Below, in pieces: positions 53,520-62,468 of a stretch of 64,000 nucleotides of DNA. Numbering within the stretch: the first letter of the stretch is position 1; the number at the start of each line of letters is the position of its first letter. The stretch is from CAMDBL01 sp964498125. GTDB lineage: Bacteria > Pseudomonadota > Alphaproteobacteria > Rhizobiales > Hyphomicrobiaceae. The DNA lies in NCBI GenBank assembly GCA_964498125.1, contig CAZCGE010000027.1:44739-108738 (forward strand). Reading direction: 5' to 3'. The position numbers were made by a program, and so were the translations under genes. The notes below the pieces were generated by a model. It was not told the origin of the DNA. It did no database searches and saw only the letters and a list, made by a program, of their open reading frames with translations.

Positions 53520-54794
53520 TCAGATCAAATACTTCAAGATCCACAGCGAGATTGCCGGCACATAGGTGACCAGCATGAGTGCGCCGATCGCCAATGCGAT
53601 GAAGGGGATGAGGCCGGCGTAGAGCACGCTCGACGGCGTCCGAAACATGGCCTGGAACACGAAGATGTTCAGCCCGAAAGGCGGCGTGAAGGTGCCGATC
53701 GTCAGGTTCATGACGACGATGACGCCAAAATGGATGGGATCGACACCGATGGCCTTGCTGATCGGCACCAGCAGCGGGGTCAACACCAGCAGCGCCGAAA
53801 CGGTGTCGAGGAAGCAGCCGACGATCAGCAGCAGCACGTTGATGGCGAGCAGGATGGCCCAGGGTGGCGCATCGAGGTTGCCGACGAAATCGACCGCGGT
53901 CTGTGCCACGCCGCTGATGGTCAGCAGCCAGGCATAAAGTCCGGCGGCCGCCACGATGATGAACACGATCGCGGTCGTGTACATCGAGCGGGCGGCGATG
54001 GCGAACAGCTCGCGCGGGGTGACCTCTCGATAGATCAACATCGTCACGATAATGGCGTAGATGCAGGCGATGCCGGCGGCCTCGGTTGGTGAGAACACGC
54101 CCGAGTAGATGCCGCCCAGAATGATGACCGGCGCCAGGATCGCCCAGAAGCCGTGAATGGTGGAGGCGATCACCTCGGAGAGGCGGAAGCCAGCGGACTC
54201 ACGCACGTCGCGTGACCAGGCGTGATAGACGATGTAGGCGCCGAAGAACGCCCCCAGCACGAGCCCCGGGCCGATGCCCGCCGCGAACAGCGCGACGATC
54301 GATGTATCCGAGGCGACGCCGTAGAGGATCATGCCGATCGACGGCGGGATCAGGTTATCCAGCGCACCCTCGGCGGTGATCAGGGCGGAGGCGAACTTTT
54401 CGCTGTAGCCGGCTGCACGCATGCGCCTGTAGGTGACCGAGCCGATGGTGGCGACGGTGGCGGTGGTGGCGCCCGAGATGGCGCCGAAGACGGCGGCCAT
54501 GCCGAGCGAGGTCAGCGGCAGGCTGCCGCGCACCGAACCGACGAACGAGGTCACCCAGCGTAACAATCGGTCCGAGATGCCGCCGCGCGACATCAGATCG
54601 CCGGTGAAGATGAAGAACGGCACCGACAGCAACGCGAACTTGTTCATGCTGTCGAACATCACGCCGTGGGCGACCGTCGATGGCAGCGGCAGAAAGAATA
54701 CCAGCATGGTGGCGGCGGCGGTCAGCAGTAGCAGGACGATCGGGAATCCCAGTCCCAGCATCACCAGCGGCAGAAGGACCATGACCCAGAACAT
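53520..54794 (-). CDS. TRAP transporter large permease, DctM type
   Basis: 424 aa, about 12 transmembrane helices. GGISDRLLRWVTSFVGSVRGSLPLTSLGMAAVFGAISGATTATVATIG is the classic DctM core, followed by NLIPPSIGMILYG. Transports an organic acid with sodium, fed by the periplasmic binding protein at 55650. Last gene of the dctP-dctQ-dctM unit. Confidence 0.95.
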   Translation of the reverse strand: MFWVMVLLPLVMLGLGFPIVLLLLTAAATMLVFFLPLPSTVAHGVMFDSMNKFALLSVPFFIFTGDLMSRGGISDRLLRWVTSFVGSVRGSLPLTSLGMAAVFGAISGATTATVATIGSVTYRRMRAAGYSEKFASALITAEGALDNLIPPSIGMILYGVASDTSIVALFAAGIGPGLVLGAFFGAYIVYHAWSRDVRESAGFRLSEVIASTIHGFWAILAPVIILGGIYSGVFSPTEAAGIACIYAIIVTMLIYREVTPRELFAIAARSMYTTAIVFIIVAAAGLYAWLLTISGVAQTAVDFVGNLDAPPWAILLAINVLLLIVGCFLDTVSALLVLTPLLVPISKAIGVDPIHFGVIVVMNLTIGTFTPPFGLNIFVFQAMFRTPSSVLYAGLIPFIALAIGALMLVTYVPAISLWILKYLI

Positions 54795-54837
54795 CGATGA
54801 TTGCCTTCCTGCAAAGCGCGGGGGAAATGGCGGCGGC

Positions 54838-55362
54838 TCAGATCGAGGGCGGCGGTGCGCCGTCGCGTGCGCCGGTCAGCATGCGGTAGACAATGGCGAC
54901 GATGATCAAGACAAAGCCGATGGGTAGCGCCGCGTGCGGGATCACCATCGGTACGCCGGCTGCGACGCTGAGCGTGCCGTTGGCGGCATGCAGCGTTACG
55001 ACGCTCCAGGATTGGCGCAGCAGGAACAGGGCGATGGCGATGAAAAGCAGGTTGACGGCGTAGCGCAGCAGCGTTTTTCCCCACGCGGGATAGGTGGCGG
55101 AGAACAGATCCATGTTGAGGTGCTCGCCCTTGTAGGTGATGGTGATCGCGGCGAGATAAACGCACCAGATCACCAAGTAGATCATCACCTCCTCCGACCA
55201 GAACACCGCCGCGCCCATGACGTAGCGGCCGATGACGTTGGCGAGGTTGATGGCGACGGCGACCAGCAACAGGGTGCCCATGATCAGTTGTGGGATCCTG
55301 ACGAATATAAGGTCGGCCGTCGGATGCTCCGACTTGACGGGCGGGGCGGGATTGGCCGACAT
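54838..55362 (-). CDS. TRAP transporter small permease, DctQ type
   Basis: 174 aa from ATG at 55362; GGAG lies 9 nt upstream, while an ATG at 55368 would be too close to it. Four transmembrane helices with VIGRYVMGAAVFWSEEVMIYLVIWCVYLAA, the DctQ signature. Downstream is the large permease, 43 nt away. Confidence 0.9.
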   Translation of the reverse strand: MSANPAPPVKSEHPTADLIFVRIPQLIMGTLLLVAVAINLANVIGRYVMGAAVFWSEEVMIYLVIWCVYLAAITITYKGEHLNMDLFSATYPAWGKTLLRYAVNLLFIAIALFLLRQSWSVVTLHAANGTLSVAAGVPMVIPHAALPIGFVLIIVAIVYRMLTGARDGAPPPSI

Positions 55363-55495
55363 CTGCATATACTCCGTTTCGTGCCGATTCTGACTCTCGA
55401 CCCGCCGCGATGCCGGCAGCAGGCATGTCTGAATGCCGCCGGGCGCGGCGGCTTTCTCCCGAATGTTGCGGTACCAATAGGTGTTTCCCAACTTT

Positions 55496-55581
55496 CGTCA
55501 TGCCGGCGTAGGCCGGCGCCTACGACAGGTTGCCGTTTATGCAGAGGCCTGTCGTGGGTCCCGGCCTTCGCCGGGATGACG
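55496..55581. repeat. CATCCCGGC-family inverted pair inside the TRAP operon
   Basis: CGTCATGCCGGCGTAGGC starts copy 1 (55496-55524) and copy 2 (55553-55581) is inverted, identical to the one at 35772. GACAGG and CCTGTC extend the pairing inward, so the 86-nt unit can fold into one long hairpin. It separates the dctP gene from dctQ. Confidence 0.85.
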
Positions 55582-55649
55582 AGGAGCGTAGGTATCAAGT
55601 ATCAGGGTCGCAACACGAGCGGGACCGCCTCGGGGCCAAGTCGGCAGCT

Positions 55650-56657
55650 TCAGTACTTCGCGGCCACGGCCTTGACGCGCTGGTAGAAGGCGTTGGCGTT
55701 GGCGTCGGCCTTGGTGACGTCGTCGCCGACCGTCTCGAGCCGCTTGCGCAGCTCGACCATGTCCGCATCCGAGAACTTGATGATGGTGCCGCCGCGTTCG
55801 GCCCACCGGGCCGCCAGCGTCTTGTTCTCGTTGATGCCTTGCTCCGCGGCGAATTTCTGCAAGCCACGCGATTCCTCGATCACCATCGTGCGTAGGTCGG
55901 GCGGCAGCGTGTCGAGCCACTTCTTGCTCAATGCCGCGAAGCACACCAGCATGGTGTCCTGTGTTTCTGTCAGCACCGTGCCGATCGTGTGCAGATTGAA
56001 GTTGGTGTAGATCGAGATGCCGCTCATGGTGCCGTCGATCACGCCGCTCTGCAGCGAAGTCAGCATTTCGGACAGCGGCATGGGCACGGCGGTGGCGCCA
56101 AAGCGTTTCATGCGCTCGCGCTCGGCCGGCGTGGCGTTGACGCGCAACTTCATGCCCTTGAAATCGTCGAGCTTGGTGATCGGCTTCTTGGCGAAATACT
56201 TGGCATCGGCCGCGTTGGCCACGCCGCCGCCGACCAGGCCCTTCGCCTCGCCAATGTCGAGGATGTATTTATTGAGCTCGGCATCGGCCACGGTGGCGGC
56301 GGTATGCTCTCGGCTCTTGAATAGCAACGGAATAGAGAACACGCCGAACCGGCTGTCGACGCCGACGAAGAAATCGGACGGCACCATGAAGGCCTCGATG
56401 GTGCCGAGCTGCAGGCCTTCGATCTGCGCCTGTGGCGTGCCGAGCTGGCTGGCCGGGAACACCTTGACCTCGATGCGGCCCTTGGACTTGGCCTCCAGCA
56501 CCTCCTTCAGCTTGTCGGCGTAGACATTCTGCATGTCGCCGCGCGTGACGAGGCCGAATTTCAAGGTGAAGTCGGCGGCATTGGCTGGTGTTGCCAGCCC
56601 GCCCAGAGCGCCCGCAAGCAGGCAGCCGGCCAGCCCACCCAGAGTGGTCGATCGCAT
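55650..56657 (-). CDS. TRAP transporter substrate-binding protein, DctP type
   Basis: 335 aa. Signal peptide to about residue 28 (GLATPANAADF). LKEVLEAKSKGRIEVKVFPASQLG and the ligand-gating ITKLDDFKGMKLRVNATP with the conserved Arg, then ISIYTNFNLH, are DctP-like. First gene of the transporter unit, divergent from the catabolic genes that start at 56902. Carboxylate ligand likely. Confidence 0.93.
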   Translation of the reverse strand: MRSTTLGGLAGCLLAGALGGLATPANAADFTLKFGLVTRGDMQNVYADKLKEVLEAKSKGRIEVKVFPASQLGTPQAQIEGLQLGTIEAFMVPSDFFVGVDSRFGVFSIPLLFKSREHTAATVADAELNKYILDIGEAKGLVGGGVANAADAKYFAKKPITKLDDFKGMKLRVNATPAERERMKRFGATAVPMPLSEMLTSLQSGVIDGTMSGISIYTNFNLHTIGTVLTETQDTMLVCFAALSKKWLDTLPPDLRTMVIEESRGLQKFAAEQGINENKTLAARWAERGGTIIKFSDADMVELRKRLETVGDDVTKADANANAFYQRVKAVAAKY

Positions 56658-56901
56658 GTCAGTCCTCCCCAAGTCCTGTATGGCGCGCGCATTGGTGGCG
56701 CCTTTGCCGTGAACTTGTGCGGTGAAAGCTACAGGACTATCGTGGCGGCGGCAATTGCGCAGTTCAGTGCGTCTTCAGCGCCTCAACGCGATGATGTGCG
56801 CGGCCCGGCGAGACCATGACAACTGGGGCAACTGCGGTTTTAGCTGTCAACAGCAATCAAGAGCGGATGTGGTCGAAACCGATGAAGGATAGGGGATCAG
56901 C

Positions 56902-57765
56902 ATGAAACTCGTCAGCTTTCTGAAGGATAAGCAGGAGCGGTTTGGCATCGCCGTCGGTGGTGGCGTTGCCGACGTTGGCCAGCGGCTTTCCACAAAATAC
57001 CCGACACTGGGCGTGGCGTTGCGGGCGGGCGCGCTCGACGCCATCACCAAGGCCGCGGCCGGCATAACGTCCGCCGACTTCGCGCTGAAAGACGTGGTGC
57101 AGTTGCCGCCGGTGACCGATCCGCTGAAAATCATCTGCATTGGTCTGAATTACAAGACGCACATCGCCGAGACCGGCCGCGATGCGCCGACCGATCCGAT
57201 GCTGTTTGCCCGCTACGCCGACAGCGTCGTCGGCAATGGTCAGGCCATGGTGCGTCCCAAGGTGTCCGAGAAATTCGACTTCGAGGGCGAGCTCGCCATC
57301 GTCATCGGCAAGACCTGCCGGCATGTCAGTGAGGCCAAGGCGCTCGACGTTGTGCTCGGCTTTAGCTGCCTCAATGAAGGCTCGATCCGCGATTACCAGC
57401 GGCTGACGTCGCAGTTCATGGCCGGCAAGACCTTCTGGCGCTCGGGCGCGTTCGGCCCCAGCATCACCACCCGCGACGAGATCGCCAATCCGCAGGACTT
57501 GCGGCTGACGACACGCCTCAACGGCGAGGTGATGCAGGACTGCAATACGTCCGACCTGCTGTTCACCTGCCAGAACCTGATCGCATTCATCACCCGGATC
57601 TGTCCGCTCAATCCCGGCGACGTGATTGCGACCGGCACGACGGGCGGCGTCGGTCATGCCCGCAAGCCGCAGCTCTGGATGAAGCCAGGCGACAAGATCG
57701 AGGTGGAGATTTCCAAGATCGGTGTCTTGGCCAATCCGATCATCGACGAGGCCAACGCGGCCTGA
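56902..57765 (+). CDS. Fumarylacetoacetate hydrolase family protein
   Basis: 287 aa. FAH-fold enzymes cleave or decarboxylate 2,4-dioxo acids using a metal. KIICIGLNYKTHIAETG, then the metal-binding EGELAIVIGK (Glu-x-Glu) and LNPGDVIATGTTGGVGHARKP. Substrate unknown. First gene of the plus-strand catabolic cluster, divergent from the TRAP genes. Confidence 0.92.
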   Translation: MKLVSFLKDKQERFGIAVGGGVADVGQRLSTKYPTLGVALRAGALDAITKAAAGITSADFALKDVVQLPPVTDPLKIICIGLNYKTHIAETGRDAPTDPMLFARYADSVVGNGQAMVRPKVSEKFDFEGELAIVIGKTCRHVSEAKALDVVLGFSCLNEGSIRDYQRLTSQFMAGKTFWRSGAFGPSITTRDEIANPQDLRLTTRLNGEVMQDCNTSDLLFTCQNLIAFITRICPLNPGDVIATGTTGGVGHARKPQLWMKPGDKIEVEISKIGVLANPIIDEANAA

Positions 57766-57890
57766 GAACAGGCGTGCCGCGGCCGTTGTCCAGATTCAAG
57801 GCGGGGCCCGCCGCGGCCCCGCTGCTGTTGGATGGCGAACCGAGAACAAGAAATTGCCGGTGAGGAAATATCCATCGAGGAGGATTCGAC

Positions 57891-58685
57891 ATGGCCCTCT
57901 GGGGAGACACGCAACCGGCCGATCCGTCCGTGAGCAAACGGGTCGGCAGTGCCGAGGAATGGCAAGCGCGCGTCGATCTCGCCGCTGCTTTCCGACTCAG
58001 CGCGCTGTATGGCTGGGACGAGATGCTGTATGCGCACATCTCGGCGCGCGTACCGGGCGAGCCCAAGCACACGCTGATGCACCCCGCGCATCTGCTGTTC
58101 GAGGAAATCACCGCCTCGAGGCTGCATAAGCTCGACGAGACCTGCAATCATGTCGTCGCATCCGACGAGATGGCGCACAAGTTCGCGTTTCCCTTCCATA
58201 AAGGCGTCTACGACGCTTTTCCGGAAGCCAATTGCGTGGCGCACTTGCATACCAAGGCCGGCACGGCCGTCGCCATGCAGGAACAAGGCCTGATCCCCGG
58301 CAACCAGTATGCGCTGTGGCTCGGCCCGATCGGCTATCACAACTACGAAGGTCTGCTGTCCTCGCCCGAGGAAGGCATCCGGCTGGCGGACAACTTCAAG
58401 AAGGCCAAGAGCCAGATCGTGCTGCAGAAGGGGCATGGCTTCGTGTTGTGGGGCAAGACAATTTCGGAGGCCTTCAAGCTCGCGTTCCTGCTGGATCGGG
58501 CCTGCGAGACGCAAATCATGTCGCAGGCCGGCGCCATCAAGCCCTACCTGCCGAGCCAGAACGTGATCGACATCTGCCCGAGTCAAGCCAAGATCATCAC
58601 CGATCCGACGCAGCCCTTCAACAAGATGAGCTGGGCCGCCTGGCTCAGGATGCTCGACCGGCAGGCGCCGGATTACAAGACGTGA
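57891..58685 (+). CDS. Class II aldolase/adducin family protein
   Basis: 264 aa. Zinc-dependent aldolase-like fold with AHISARVPGEP and VAHLHTKAGTAVA, where His-x-His ligates zinc, and KGHGFVLWGKTISEAF. GAGGAGG lies close upstream of the ATG. Might act as aldolase or decarboxylase on the pathway's intermediate. Confidence 0.9.
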   Translation: MALWGDTQPADPSVSKRVGSAEEWQARVDLAAAFRLSALYGWDEMLYAHISARVPGEPKHTLMHPAHLLFEEITASRLHKLDETCNHVVASDEMAHKFAFPFHKGVYDAFPEANCVAHLHTKAGTAVAMQEQGLIPGNQYALWLGPIGYHNYEGLLSSPEEGIRLADNFKKAKSQIVLQKGHGFVLWGKTISEAFKLAFLLDRACETQIMSQAGAIKPYLPSQNVIDICPSQAKIITDPTQPFNKMSWAAWLRMLDRQAPDYKT

Positions 58686-58693
58686 GCCACTTC

Positions 58694-58724
58694 CCCCTCT
58701 CCCCGCAAAGGGCGGGGAGAGGGG
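58694..58724. repeat. CCCCTCTCCCC hairpin
   Basis: CCCCTCTCCCCGC at 58694-58706 pairs with GCGGGGAGAGGGG at 58712-58724, 5-nt loop. It occupies the gap between two catabolic genes and ends 15 nt before the next start codon. Confidence 0.8.
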
Positions 58725-58739
58725 ACTAAGAGCGTCCCC

Positions 58740-60167
58740 ATGCAATCCACTTTGCCGCTTTACCACCGCGCCATCGACTTTGATCAGCTCTGGGCCGACT
58801 ATCCGGTACCGGATGTCTTTGCCAAGACGGTCTACACTTGGACGGCCGATCAGATCCGCGCATTGCAGAACCAGCGCTTCATGGTCTGCATGCAGCGCGG
58901 CTGGGCCAACGGCTTCTATCGCAAGCTGTGGGGCGCCAAGGGTATCGAGCCCGGCGACATCCAGAGTCTGGACGACATCGTCAAGCTGCCGACCTTCAAC
59001 TCCGACGACATCAAGAAGGACCAGGAGGAAAACCCGCCGTTCGGGCTGATCCACGGGCCAGGCCTGGGATACCTGAAGACGACGCCGTTGAAGCTGCAGA
59101 CCTCGGGTGGCACCACGGGCACGCCACGCCCCACCCTGTATGGTCCCACCGAATGGGAGCTGAACGGACTGACGCTCGCCCGCGTGCTTTACCTGCACGG
59201 CGTGCGCCCCGGCGATGTGTTTCAGGCGCCTTACACAGCAGCGCTGCAGAACACCGGTTGGTGCTCCTACAAGGCCGCGCACGATTACCTGGGCGCGCTG
59301 GTGCTGACCACGGGATCGGGCGCTGTCACGCCATCGCGCCGCCAGCTCGAGCTGGCGTTCGAGTGGGGCACCAACGTCTGGTACGCGCGACCCGAATACA
59401 TGACGCAGCTTGCCAAGGTGTGCCGCGACGAACTCAAGCGTGACCTGCGCGAGTTGAAAACCAAGTTCGTTTGCGGCGGCTTTGGTCCCGATGTCGATCA
59501 CGCCTTCGCCAAAGAGATCGAGGCGATGTGGGGTTGCCCGGCCTACGACTTCTACGGCACGCACGAGATGGGGATGGGCGCGTTCGAATGCCAGCACAAG
59601 ACCGGCCTGCACCTGATGGAGGACTGCCAGTACATCGAGCTGGTCGACGTCGACACCGAGCGGCCCGTGCCCGACGGCGAGAAGGGCAACATGGTGACGA
59701 CCATCTTCTTCCGCTCGATTCCGCCGCTGATCCGCTACAACCTGCGCGACCTGACGCGCATCGTCGGCACTGATCGCTGCGCCTGCGGCAGTTGCTTCCG
59801 GCGCATGCAGAAATGCCTTGGACGCAGCGACACGATGGTGCGCATTCGCGGCAACAGCATTTGGCCGCAGTCCTGCCTGCCCGCCGTCAAGAGCGACGAT
59901 CGCACCACCGGCGAATGGTTGTGCGTGGCCGAGCGCATCACGCGCGACGGCGTGGTACGCGATGAGATGACGGTCAAAATCGAGGTCAAGGCGGGCGCCA
60001 CGGGGCTGGACGAGCTCGAGAAGAAGCTCAGCAATCGGTTGAAAACCGACCTTGGCGTCTCGGTGGCCGTCGAGCTGGTGGGTGACAATGCATTGCTGGA
60101 ATATTCCAACCGCGGCGTCGAGGGCAAGCCGCGGCGCATCCTCGACAAACGCTTCGAGAAGAATTAA
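58740..60167 (+). CDS. Phenylacetate-CoA ligase-like AMP-dependent enzyme
   Basis: 475 aa, PaaK-like adenylate-forming enzyme. The P-loop is TSGGTTGTPRPTLYG; AYDFYGTHEMGMGAFEC is the A5 region, and RTIVG-type sequence (DLTRIVGTDRCACG) follows. VRIRGNSIWPQ is the hinge region. It probably activates a carboxylic acid as its CoA thioester; the substrate is unknown. Placed between aldolase and amidohydrolase genes. Confidence 0.9.
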   Translation: MQSTLPLYHRAIDFDQLWADYPVPDVFAKTVYTWTADQIRALQNQRFMVCMQRGWANGFYRKLWGAKGIEPGDIQSLDDIVKLPTFNSDDIKKDQEENPPFGLIHGPGLGYLKTTPLKLQTSGGTTGTPRPTLYGPTEWELNGLTLARVLYLHGVRPGDVFQAPYTAALQNTGWCSYKAAHDYLGALVLTTGSGAVTPSRRQLELAFEWGTNVWYARPEYMTQLAKVCRDELKRDLRELKTKFVCGGFGPDVDHAFAKEIEAMWGCPAYDFYGTHEMGMGAFECQHKTGLHLMEDCQYIELVDVDTERPVPDGEKGNMVTTIFFRSIPPLIRYNLRDLTRIVGTDRCACGSCFRRMQKCLGRSDTMVRIRGNSIWPQSCLPAVKSDDRTTGEWLCVAERITRDGVVRDEMTVKIEVKAGATGLDELEKKLSNRLKTDLGVSVAVELVGDNALLEYSNRGVEGKPRRILDKRFEKN

Positions 60168-60168
60168 C

Positions 60169-60220
60169 GGGGTCAGACCCGTCCATGCGTAGCATGGCGT
60201 CGCCATGACGGGTCTGACCC
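60169..60220. repeat. GGGGTCAGACCC-family element
   Basis: GGGTCAGACCCGTC at 60170-60183 pairs with GACGGGTCTGACCC at 60207-60220. Inside, GCGTAGCATGGCG-type sequence forms a loop. It lies 2 nt after a stop codon and 13 nt before the next ATG. Confidence 0.85.
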
Positions 60221-60232
60221 TGGGAGACCATC

Positions 60233-61117
60233 ATGCGCATTTTCGATTGCCACTCGCACTTCTCGACCCGCGAGGGGCTGCATCACGCGACGATGGAAGA
60301 TTATGAGAACGCGCAGCGCGTGTTCAAGAGGAAGCGCACGTTCCAGACCGAGGCGGAGATGGCGGAGACCATCCGTTCCCGCAACGTCCGCACGATTCTC
60401 GACATTTACCGCACGTGGCGCATGACGGACGAGGACGAGATCCGCGCCTCCAACGATTACGCCACCAACTTTGCAAGGGCGAACCGCGATATCGTGCACG
60501 GCAACTGGCTGGCCATCAATCCGGCGATGAAGGATTTCTGGCTCGAGGAGTACCAGCGGCTCGCCGCCTCGGGTGCGGGCTTCATCGCTTTCTGCCAGAG
60601 CCAGAACAGCCTGCGCTTTGCGCCCAGTGATCCGATCTGGGACCCGTTCTACAAGCTGTCGATCGACGCTGGCGTGCCGGTGCTGCTGATGGCGGGGCTC
60701 ACCGGCATCGGTCAGGGACAGCCCGGTGGCAAGGGTATCGTGCTGGAGGATGGCCATCCCCGCCACATCGATATCGTCGCGGCGCGTTATCCCGAACTGA
60801 AGATTCTTGCCGGCCGGCCGGCGTGGCCGTGGCAGGATGACATGCTGGCGATCCTGCTGCACAAGTCCAACATCTATTACGAGTTGCACGGCTGGTCGCC
60901 AAAATACTTCACGCCGGCCTTGAAGAAGGACATCGGCTCGCGCCTGCAGGATCGTGTCCTGTTCGGATGGGACTGGCCGACGCTGACGCTGGAGCGGCTG
61001 GTGGAGGATTGGCGCGGGCTGGGGTATTCAGAGGAGGTGTACGAAAAGATCTTCCACAAGAATGCGGAAACCTTCTTTCCTGGCGCGGCTCGGTCCCCCT
61101 CTCCCCATCATCCATGA
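60233..61117 (+). CDS. Amidohydrolase family protein (ACMSD-like barrel)
   Basis: 294 aa. Starts MRIFDCHSHFSTREGL with the metal-binding His-x-His. ILAGRPAWPWQDDMLAILLHKSNIYYELHGWSPKYF and VLFGWDWPTLTLERLVEDWRGLGYSEEVYEKIFHKNAETFF are typical of the amidohydrolase_2/decarboxylase group. Its last nine residues (ARSPSPHHP) are encoded by a CCCCTCTCCCC repeat, so the C-terminus has probably been replaced. Confidence 0.9.
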   Translation: MRIFDCHSHFSTREGLHHATMEDYENAQRVFKRKRTFQTEAEMAETIRSRNVRTILDIYRTWRMTDEDEIRASNDYATNFARANRDIVHGNWLAINPAMKDFWLEEYQRLAASGAGFIAFCQSQNSLRFAPSDPIWDPFYKLSIDAGVPVLLMAGLTGIGQGQPGGKGIVLEDGHPRHIDIVAARYPELKILAGRPAWPWQDDMLAILLHKSNIYYELHGWSPKYFTPALKKDIGSRLQDRVLFGWDWPTLTLERLVEDWRGLGYSEEVYEKIFHKNAETFFPGAARSPSPHHP

Positions 61118-61241
61118 TGGGGAGAGGGTCGGCCCCGGACACTTGATCCGGGGGAGGGGCGGTCGCTTGCTCTGAGCGCGGAACCCGCCTTTCATGACTC
61201 GTTGCCGCCCCTCACCCTAACCCCGCTAGCGGGGAGAGGGG
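61097..61241. repeat. CCCCTCTCCCC hairpin cluster
   Basis: CCCTCTCCCCATCAT at 61097-61111 pairs perfectly with ATGATGGGGAGAGGG at 61114-61128. A second hairpin (CCCCGGA/TCCGGGG near 61134-61154) and a third (CCCCGC/GCGGGG at 61221-61234) follow. The first provides the stop codon of the amidohydrolase gene. Confidence 0.8.
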
Positions 61242-61269
61242 ACTCCCCTCCATCGACGCAGAGACCACC

Positions 61270-62340
61270 ATGACTTCACTGACATCCCGCCTCGAGCAAA
61301 CCGCCGCGGCAGCGCACGTATCCCCGGACGATCTCACCACGCTGACCCGCGATGTGTTTCTCGCCTGTGGTGTGCCTGCCGTCGATGCCGCCATTGCGGC
61401 CGAGATCGCCGTCTACGCCCAATTGCGCGGCTCGGACTCGCATGGCGCCATACATCTGCCGCTGTATGTCATTGGCTTGATCGACAAGACGATCAAGGCT
61501 TCACCGCGGTTCAAGTTGACGGGGACCATGCCGGCGACGCGTGTACTCGATGCCGACAACGGCTTGGGCTTGGTCGCGGGGCGGTGGGCGATCGACGCGG
61601 CGATCGGGCTGGCCCAGCAGTTCGGCCTCGGCGCCGTCGCGGTGCGCAATTCGAGCCACTATGGCGTCGCCGGGTATTATGCGGACCGCGCCGCCGAGCA
61701 GGGGTTGATCGGCCTGTCCTTCTCCAACGCCATGCCTGCCATGGCGCCGCATGGCGCCACCGAGGCCCGGCTCGGCACCAATCCGATCGCCGCCGCATTC
61801 CCGGTTCCTGGTGAAAAGACCATTGTGCTCGACATGGCGACGACGACAGTCGCGCGATCACGCATCCGCCACGCCAAGGCGCAGGGCCACGCCATTCCCG
61901 GCGATTGGGCGTTCGATCCCGACGGCAAACCAACCACCGATCCCGACCTCGCCATCAAGGGCACGGTGCAACCGATCGGCGGGCCGAAAGGCTTCGGCCT
62001 CGGCCTGATGGTCGAGATGTTCTGCAGCGCATTGGCGGATGGCCAACCTGGTTTCGACGTCACCTACGAGAACATGGTCAAGAAACCGAGCGGCATCAGC
62101 CAGTTCTTTCTGGTGATGACTCCCAGTGGATTCGCCGGCGCCGATGCCTATGGCGCGCGCGCCAAACATCTGGCTGCCGGTGTGCGGTCGGCCAAGCCGA
62201 TCGCCGGCGGCACGCCACCGCGATTGCCGGGCGCCCGCGGCCACGAAGTCGAGCGCCGCGCCAGGGCCGAGGGCATTGCCGTCACCAGCCTGCTGCAAAG
62301 CGCCTTGCTGCAGACGGCAAAATTGTTGCAGGGCCGGTGA
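61270..62340 (+). CDS. Ldh family oxidoreductase (malate/L-lactate dehydrogenase type)
   Basis: 356 aa NAD(P)-dependent dehydrogenase of the LDH2/MDH2 family, not related to classical LDH. RGSDSHGAIHLPLYV, AVRNSSHYGVAGYYAD with the conserved His, and LGTNPIAAAFPVPG are diagnostic. Probably reduces or oxidises a 2-oxo or 2-hydroxy acid in the pathway of the cluster. Confidence 0.93.
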   Translation: MTSLTSRLEQTAAAAHVSPDDLTTLTRDVFLACGVPAVDAAIAAEIAVYAQLRGSDSHGAIHLPLYVIGLIDKTIKASPRFKLTGTMPATRVLDADNGLGLVAGRWAIDAAIGLAQQFGLGAVAVRNSSHYGVAGYYADRAAEQGLIGLSFSNAMPAMAPHGATEARLGTNPIAAAFPVPGEKTIVLDMATTTVARSRIRHAKAQGHAIPGDWAFDPDGKPTTDPDLAIKGTVQPIGGPKGFGLGLMVEMFCSALADGQPGFDVTYENMVKKPSGISQFFLVMTPSGFAGADAYGARAKHLAAGVRSAKPIAGGTPPRLPGARGHEVERRARAEGIAVTSLLQSALLQTAKLLQGR

Positions 62341-62468
62341 CGAGACGCCGTGTCATACCGCCAAGCCGGAGGATAGACGCTTCGGCATTGTCCGCTTGGC
62401 GAGGCCGCAAGGCGGCCCGGCGCGAACGCCGAAGGGTATAAGAGGGGGCGTTGTCAGGTGGCGGACGG

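Noticed and set aside
57654..60206. 850-codon minus-strand open frame
   Set aside because: Antisense to the aldolase and ligase genes, whose products are clearly recognisable on the plus strand.
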